From: a virus
DNA length: 26,326 bases
IMG/VR virus record: IMGVR_UViG_3300027906_000131
Location: 1-26,326 of that record
Direction: 5' to 3' (one strand)
A program made the translations under genes and the position numbers. Of the stretch, positions 22,474 to 26,326 are shown in pieces; position 1 is the first letter of the stretch; the number at the start of each line of letters is the position of its first letter. The notes beneath the pieces were generated by a model, which had not been told where the DNA came from, ran no database searches, and worked only from the letters and a program-made list of their open reading frames with translations.

Positions 22474-23082
22474 ATGTCAAAGAAAAAGAATTATTGGTCA
22501 CAGGTAATTAGCTCAATGAATGGGTTGATATCTTTTGGTGGGTTAAGTCCGAAAGAAGATGTCACTCACAGTATTGAATTAAAAGCACTTGATGGCAGAC
22601 ACTTCATCTCTATGGAAGAGGATGGAGTTCGTCAGGGATGGACTACAATGAATTCTCCTGGTGCAACAATGATTCACTGTGGAGAAGACCTTGTAGAGTT
22701 GGATGACAGTTCTACCACATCTAAGACAGAGAAGGAAGCATTTGTTGTTATTGCAGAGAATGGTGACATTCAGTTGAAGGCAGCGAATGGTAAGATAAGA
22801 ATCGAAGCACTTGATATAGAGTTTGTTGCAACAGGTAATGCTCCTGCAGGTCAGTTCTGGGTGAGTGCAAATGAATCTATTAAATTAGATTCAAAAAATA
22901 TTACTATAGATGGTAAGCAATCTTGCAAAGTATTAACTACTGGTCTCATGACTATCTCTGGGGGCTTGGCAACAGCAATATTTTCTCCTATAATATCAGG
23001 AGTAAGTGCAGCAACTATAAGTAAAGCATTACCACTTCCAGGTAAAATACTTGGTGATTTATTATCTAAAAGAGAACAATAG
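22474..23082 (+). CDS. Needle-like beta-prism protein, possible detached spike
   Basis: A 202-residue protein. The first part has short strands (SIELKALDGRHFISMEEDGV), then a repeated pattern of alternating strands: GDIQLKAANGKIRIEALDIE and NESIKLDSKNITIDGKQS. The GxIxLxAxxGxIxI spacing is like the triple beta-helix of T4 gp5C, gpV and VgrG spikes. The C-terminal third is hydrophobic and Gly/Ala-rich (GGLATAIFSPIISGVSAATI), which could be the tip or a membrane-active part. A separate spike for a gp5 lacking its own helix is an attractive reading but inferred. Confidence 0.65.
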   Translation: MSKKKNYWSQVISSMNGLISFGGLSPKEDVTHSIELKALDGRHFISMEEDGVRQGWTTMNSPGATMIHCGEDLVELDDSSTTSKTEKEAFVVIAENGDIQLKAANGKIRIEALDIEFVATGNAPAGQFWVSANESIKLDSKNITIDGKQSCKVLTTGLMTISGGLATAIFSPIISGVSAATISKALPLPGKILGDLLSKREQ

Positions 23083-23090
23083 GAGGTAAC

Positions 23091-23945
23091 ATGTCATTCG
23101 CATTTGATGAGATTTGGGCTTATGGGGGCCAAATAACAAGTAGTAGAAGGAATGTTGTTCCTGAAGGATTGGGTAAGGGTGAAGATAAAGTAACCCATTC
23201 GCTGTATATTCAAGGCCCTTCACAGTTTGGAACCAATACTTCTTATAGTGGAAGTAAGGGTGGTGTTGAAGCAACCGTTATGATTGCTCAGAATGGCACT
23301 TCAGTTCCTACTACTAAGTCTCTGTATATAAAAGGAGATACAAAGATTGAGGGTGATGGTCAAGAAAAAAATGCTGTTCATATTTCAGGATCTGGCCAAA
23401 CTGATGTAGTTTATATTGACGGTGATGTTTTTGTTACTGGTGCTGTAGACTGTGGTAACAAAGGAAAACTTGCATCTAGATTCGACACTGCAGATGAAAG
23501 ACCAAAACCATTTGACCTAGTTCACCCTACAAAAGGGAAAGGTCACCGACTTAGATATGCATGTATTGAAGGCCCAGAGGTTGGAGTATATTGTAGAGGA
23601 AGAGTAAGAAATGAGAAGATAATTAAATTACCATACTATTGGAAAGATCTAGTAGATGTTGAAAGTATTTCTGTTCAACTTCAACCTATCGGTGCTCATC
23701 AAGATGTTATTGTTAAGAGATGGGATGAAGAAACAATTTATCTTCAGGCACAAGGTGGATTACCAGTTAATTGCTTTTATCATGTTTATGCAGAAAGAAA
23801 AGATATTAATCCATTGATCGTTGAGTATGCAGGTGATACTTGGAAAGATTATCCTGATCCAAACTTTAATCCAGAGACAGCAGGAGATAATCCAGTCTTT
23901 AATGATCCAAATTATCGTGGTAGAAGAAATACTATTACTATTTGA
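23091..23945 (+). CDS. Virion structural protein with EGPE-type C-terminal domain
   Basis: A very strong ribosome site AGGAGGT precedes ATG 23091. Residues 1-150 are strand-rich with repeats of the form HSLYIQGPSQFG, KSLYIKGDTKIEG and DVVYIDGDVFVTG, as in fibre-type beta helices. The second half carries FDLVHPTKGKGHRLRYACIE followed by GPEVGVYCRGRV and a beta domain ending with ERKDINPLIVEY, a pattern found in many marine phage structural proteins. The N-terminal MSFAFDEIWAYGGQI looks like an anchor. The 1-base overlap with the next gene (TGATG) suggests coupled expression. Confidence 0.72.
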   Translation: MSFAFDEIWAYGGQITSSRRNVVPEGLGKGEDKVTHSLYIQGPSQFGTNTSYSGSKGGVEATVMIAQNGTSVPTTKSLYIKGDTKIEGDGQEKNAVHISGSGQTDVVYIDGDVFVTGAVDCGNKGKLASRFDTADERPKPFDLVHPTKGKGHRLRYACIEGPEVGVYCRGRVRNEKIIKLPYYWKDLVDVESISVQLQPIGAHQDVIVKRWDEETIYLQAQGGLPVNCFYHVYAERKDINPLIVEYAGDTWKDYPDPNFNPETAGDNPVFNDPNYRGRRNTITI

Positions 23946-24547
23946 TGAAGAAACTTATATATGTTGAGGAGAATTTTATAACTCCTGATGAATGTAGAAC
24001 ATTTATAGATTATGCTAATGCCAATAAGAAAGAGATTCCTTATGGTAGTGAAAAGAGAGGTGGAGATACTTTTCTTAGTTCTATAACAACCGAAGGACAT
24101 CAGGTTGTTCATGATGTCACAGGACCTATTGCTTCTCCACAAGATGATGGTCATGCTGCATACCAAGGTGGAGATGCAGATTTTATAAACATGAAGGAGG
24201 AGAAGGCAGATTTTTTTAAAGAGGTAGTTGATAAAGTTACTACCATATGCAAATCTTTTGATGATCGTGCTAATTTAGATTATGTTGGTGTAGTAAGATG
24301 GCCGATAGGAACCTTTATGAATCCTCATTATGATAATTCTTCAAAGGATGGTATCTATGATATATTTGCAGCAATGTTATATTTGAATGATGATTTTAAT
24401 GGAGGACACACTGGATTTGAGAATTTTGAATTGGTTCCTAAACAAGGTCAGATATGTATTTTTTCTAATTCACAATATAAACACCATGTTACCAAAGTGA
24501 AGGATGCAGAAAGATTTGTTCTTTCCTTTTGGTATAATACTGCTTGA
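23945..24547 (+). CDS. 2-oxoglutarate/Fe(II)-dependent oxygenase (prolyl-hydroxylase-like)
   Basis: A 200-residue enzyme with the facial triad of the family: His128-x-Asp130 in NPHYDNS, His181 in YKHHVTK, and Arg190 (AERFVLSFWY), which would bind the 2-oxoglutarate carboxylate. GGHTGFENF and GQICIFSN lie in the expected core strands. These enzymes use Fe(II), O2 and 2-oxoglutarate, typically to hydroxylate a protein or small molecule. The start is ATG 23945; the upstream TTG is less likely. Placed among tail genes, a virion-protein substrate is possible but not shown. Confidence 0.87.
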   Translation: MKKLIYVEENFITPDECRTFIDYANANKKEIPYGSEKRGGDTFLSSITTEGHQVVHDVTGPIASPQDDGHAAYQGGDADFINMKEEKADFFKEVVDKVTTICKSFDDRANLDYVGVVRWPIGTFMNPHYDNSSKDGIYDIFAAMLYLNDDFNGGHTGFENFELVPKQGQICIFSNSQYKHHVTKVKDAERFVLSFWYNTA

Positions 24548-24572
24548 CAATCACTCTGCGTTGTGATATATT
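24544..24572 (+). promoter_or_regulatory. Sigma70-type promoter at the end of the oxygenase gene
   Basis: Perfect -35 TTGACA (24544-24549), spacer 17 bp, -10 TATATT (24567-24572). The -35 contains the TGA stop of the oxygenase. The transcription start would lie near 24579, three bases past the ATG at 24576, so the promoter fits an internal ATG (24582), or mainly the methyltransferase gene. Confidence 0.75.
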
Positions 24573-24575
24573 ACT

Positions 24576-24779
24576 ATGAGTATGATAAGTGCTTGGATGG
24601 ACGAAGAATTTTTAATGAAGTGTGTGGTAGACCCAACCAAGAAAACAGTTTATATCTATTCTAATGAAGGGGATAGTAAGGAAGTAGTATGTGATAATAC
24701 TGAACAGTTCATGAATGTATTGAGTGTAGTACGTGCAATGTGCCCTGAAGAACGGTTGACTTATGCAGACCCAATTTAA
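24576..24779 (+). CDS. Small hypothetical protein (67 aa)
   Basis: Starts MSMISAWMDEEFLMKCVVDP, followed by strands (TVYIYSNEGDSKEVVCDN) and a helix with cysteine residues. The first ATG at 24576 lies inside the predicted promoter and would make a leaderless message; the in-frame ATG at 24582 is a few bases past the predicted transcription start. The 3' end overlaps the methyltransferase by 17 bases. No family recognised. Confidence 0.55.
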   Translation: MSMISAWMDEEFLMKCVVDPTKKTVYIYSNEGDSKEVVCDNTEQFMNVLSVVRAMCPEERLTYADPI

Positions 24780-25350
24780 TAGGGAAGATTGGGAAGAATT
24801 TTATAATATGGGCAATATACCTTGGGATAGGCCTGTTCCTCAAGAAGAGTTAATAAAGATAATTAGAGAATATTCTATTCTTCCTTGTAATGTTTTAGAT
24901 ATAGGTTGTGGCACAGGGGCATCACCTATAGAACTCGCAAAGAATGGTTATAATGTAACTGCAATAGATATATCATCCAAAGCTATAGATACTGCTAGAA
25001 ATAAAATAGATTCTGAAAAGGTTAATTTTAAAGTTTGTGATATATTGAATCAAAATTTAGATGATGTGTTTGATTTTGTAATTGATATTGGATGTTTTCA
25101 TCATAATTTTAGTAGTAAATTTGTTGAAGTAGTTTCTAAAAATCTTCGTAATAAAGGTATTTGGTTTAGTACTATAGGTAGTATAGAGAGAAGACCAAGT
25201 TATATTTCCCCACCAGAGGCACCTCCCGCATATTCTATACAAAATATAGTTGATCTTGTTGATCCATTTTTTGAGATCGTTTCTATTAAGACATTTAATG
25301 ATGGTGGTGGAGGATTTTCTTTCTGGTCTTGTCTTATGTGTAAAAGATAA
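24763..25350 (+). CDS. Class I SAM-dependent methyltransferase
   Basis: A 195-residue protein. The SAM-binding glycine motif VLDIGCGTGA (44-53) is followed by NGYNVTAIDIS with the acidic residue that binds the ribose, then by VCDILN and FVIDIGCFHHNF in the positions of motifs II-IV. The N-terminal WEEFYNMGNIPWDRPVPQEE is typical of the small-molecule methyltransferases related to TehB and thiopurine methyltransferase. Target unknown; it is not a DNA methyltransferase by any motif I can see. It overlaps the small gene before it and is followed by a terminator. Confidence 0.85.
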   Translation: MQTQFNREDWEEFYNMGNIPWDRPVPQEELIKIIREYSILPCNVLDIGCGTGASPIELAKNGYNVTAIDISSKAIDTARNKIDSEKVNFKVCDILNQNLDDVFDFVIDIGCFHHNFSSKFVEVVSKNLRNKGIWFSTIGSIERRPSYISPPEAPPAYSIQNIVDLVDPFFEIVSIKTFNDGGGGFSFWSCLMCKR

Positions 25351-25386
25351 TTTCTAGCCACGAAAATTAGCTTTAGCTTCCAAAAA

Positions 25387-25416
25387 GGCGGGTAAAAAAC
25401 CCCGCCAATTTTTTTG
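25387..25416 (+). terminator. Intrinsic terminator after the methyltransferase gene
   Basis: GGCGGG (25387-25392) pairs with CCCGCC (25401-25406) across an 8-base A-rich loop, followed by AATTTTTTTG. It separates the oxygenase/methyltransferase transcript from the fibre genes. Bases 25351-25386 between the stop and the stem show nothing further. Confidence 0.88.
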
Positions 25417-25418
25417 CC

Positions 25419-25438
25419 CTATTACTTTTTTATAAATA
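25419..25438 (+). promoter_or_regulatory. T4-type late promoter module, copy 2
   Basis: CTATTACTTTTTTATAA (25419-25435) is a perfect 17-base copy of 6824-6840 and continues into the full late box TATAAATA (25431-25438). Transcription would begin near 25444, about 18 bases before ATG 25462. Terminator and late promoter are therefore one compact unit. Confidence 0.75.
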
Positions 25439-25461
25439 TCTAAAAAAGTATGTAAGTACAC

Positions 25462-25974
25462 ATGGGCATTATAATTCAAGGCACACAAGATGTCATTAAG
25501 GCCGTTGATGGTAGTCTTACTATTGAAGGAGACTCGACTAATTACTCAGGTATTGTAACTGCTGCAGGTGGATTTAGAGTTGGGACTGCTGTTACTATTG
25601 GTCAACATTCTCCAGGTAATGCAACATTCTCAGGAATTGTAACTGCTGCTAATTTTGTTGGTGATGGTTCACAATTAACTGGTGTTGCTGCTGGAGTGTG
25701 GACAGAGGATTCTGTTGGTGTTAGCACAATTAAGGTTGCTGGTATAAATACGACTGGTGCGAAAGGAACTGCTGCTGGTGCTGCTACCTCAGAAGGTGCT
25801 GCTCAAGTTCATGGTAACCTTTCTGTATATGATGGATTTGTGATGACAGACCAAGTGATTGATAAACATCTTACATTACCTGCAGGAAAGAACGCAATAT
25901 TAGTAGGCCCTGTTCAAGTTGCTTCTGGAATTGGAGTAACTGTTGAAGCGGGATGCACTCTACTTATAGCATAA
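25462..25974 (+). CDS. Fibre-like virion structural protein
   Basis: A 170-residue protein starting MGIIIQGTQDVIKAVDGSLT. It has two copies of a GIVTAA motif (YSGIVTAAGGFRVGTAV and ATFSGIVTAANFVGDGSQL), each followed by short strands, as in phage tail-fibre and collar proteins. The C-terminal LTLPAGKNAILVGPVQVASG with VEAGCTLLIA also occurs in tail-fibre-associated proteins. No Shine-Dalgarno is strong; a late box lies upstream. The neighbouring partial gene has similar character. Confidence 0.75.
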   Translation: MGIIIQGTQDVIKAVDGSLTIEGDSTNYSGIVTAAGGFRVGTAVTIGQHSPGNATFSGIVTAANFVGDGSQLTGVAAGVWTEDSVGVSTIKVAGINTTGAKGTAAGAATSEGAAQVHGNLSVYDGFVMTDQVIDKHLTLPAGKNAILVGPVQVASGIGVTVEAGCTLLIA

Positions 25975-25977
25975 ATA
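25970..25977 (+). promoter_or_regulatory. Late-promoter-like box before the last gene
   Basis: CATAAATA fits the NATAAATA form of the late box and lies in the stop codon region of the previous gene, about 25 bases ahead of ATG 26002. Confidence 0.55.
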
Positions 25978-26001
25978 CACAAAATAGGACTTTATCGATA
26001 A

Positions 26002-26326
26002 ATGGCTAATTTACAGGTTGGTGTTGCTGGAAATGGAACCGTCACGGTAGGTGCAGGTGCATCAGTACATTCTCCTGCAAATAACACACTGACGTTAGGA
26101 ACTAATAATTCAGAAAGAGCTCGCATCGACTCAAGTGGTCGATTAATACTTGGAAATAATGCTTCTGAGTCTGTTTATGGAATTGAACATCAATTTCAGA
26201 TAGAAGGAACAAATGGTGCAACATCATCTGCTTCATTTACTCGTAATTCAAATAATGCTAATCCCCCTTATTTAACACTAGCTAAAAGTAGAGGAACTTC
26301 TCTTGGTTCTGAGACTATTGTTCAAG
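26002..26326 (+). CDS. Fibre-like structural protein, 3' end beyond the window
   Basis: Open from ATG 26002 to the window end (108 codons), so the C-terminus is missing. It begins MANLQVGVAGNGTVTVGAGA and contains LGTNNSERARIDSSGRLILG, a motif of phage tail-fibre and tail-tip proteins. Further Ser/Asn-rich, strand-forming sequence follows. Long fibre proteins of this kind often end in an intramolecular chaperone domain, which would lie outside this window. Confidence 0.75.
   Translation, partial: MANLQVGVAGNGTVTVGAGASVHSPANNTLTLGTNNSERARIDSSGRLILGNNASESVYGIEHQFQIEGTNGATSSASFTRNSNNANPPYLTLAKSRGTSLGSETIVQ

Overview
The window looks like part of a T4-type marine myovirus genome, most likely a cyanophage of the Prochlorococcus/Synechococcus group. 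It is AT-rich and densely packed, with many ATGA-type gene overlaps. It combines T4 core genes (gp33, gp59, gp32, gp53, gp48, gp4, gp54, gp26, gp51, gp27, gp5-like) with host-like metabolic genes (purM, purN, thyX, phoH). It also carries small proteins of cyanobacterial type (a DUF4278-like protein and a DUF1825-like protein). A pelagibacter myophage is the main alternative. The host cannot be read directly from the sequence.

Layout. 1-4450: nucleotide metabolism, with two hypothetical genes, purM, two hypothetical genes, purN, then a stretch of very small genes (2736-3553) with a palindrome, a duplicated element, a strong terminator and an overlapping sigma70-type promoter, then thyX and a small conserved gene. 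4453-9111: phoH, an unknown gene, a Cas4/RecB-like nuclease, the late-transcription coactivator gp33, a small gene, the helicase loader gp59, two small genes and the ssDNA-binding protein gp32. 9112-12018: a four-gene block on the minus strand (gp53, gp48, a hypothetical gene, gp4), which meets gp32 stop-to-stop with no spacer. 12061-23945: the tail hub block on the plus strand (gp54, gp26, gp51, two tape-measure-like proteins, gp27, a His/acid-rich protein, a gp5-like hub protein, a repeat protein, a needle-like beta protein and a further structural protein). 23945-25350: a 2-oxoglutarate/Fe(II) oxygenase, a small gene and a SAM methyltransferase. 25387-26326: a terminator, a T4-like late promoter and fibre-like structural genes, the last cut by the window edge.

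How they work together. The purine and thymidylate genes would supply nucleotides for replication; gp59 and gp32 act at the fork; gp33 couples transcription to the late promoters (TATAAATA-like boxes) that precede several tail genes. The tail block builds the baseplate hub, the tail tube and its length gauge.

Most notable observation. The junction of gp26 and the 60-codon gp51 has all the parts of a programmed -1 ribosomal frameshift: a Shine-Dalgarno-like GGAGGG, a T TTT TTC slippery heptamer in the correct phase, and a short hairpin just downstream. The -1 frame runs open straight into gp51, which has no ribosome binding site of its own, and the next gene is a tape-measure-like protein. This is the G/GT tail-assembly-chaperone arrangement of other tailed phages, here apparently in a T4-type phage. 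Other points of interest are a gp32 with no cysteine at all, a hub gp5 that seems to lack lysozyme with a needle-like domain encoded separately, and a duplicated terminator/late-promoter module.
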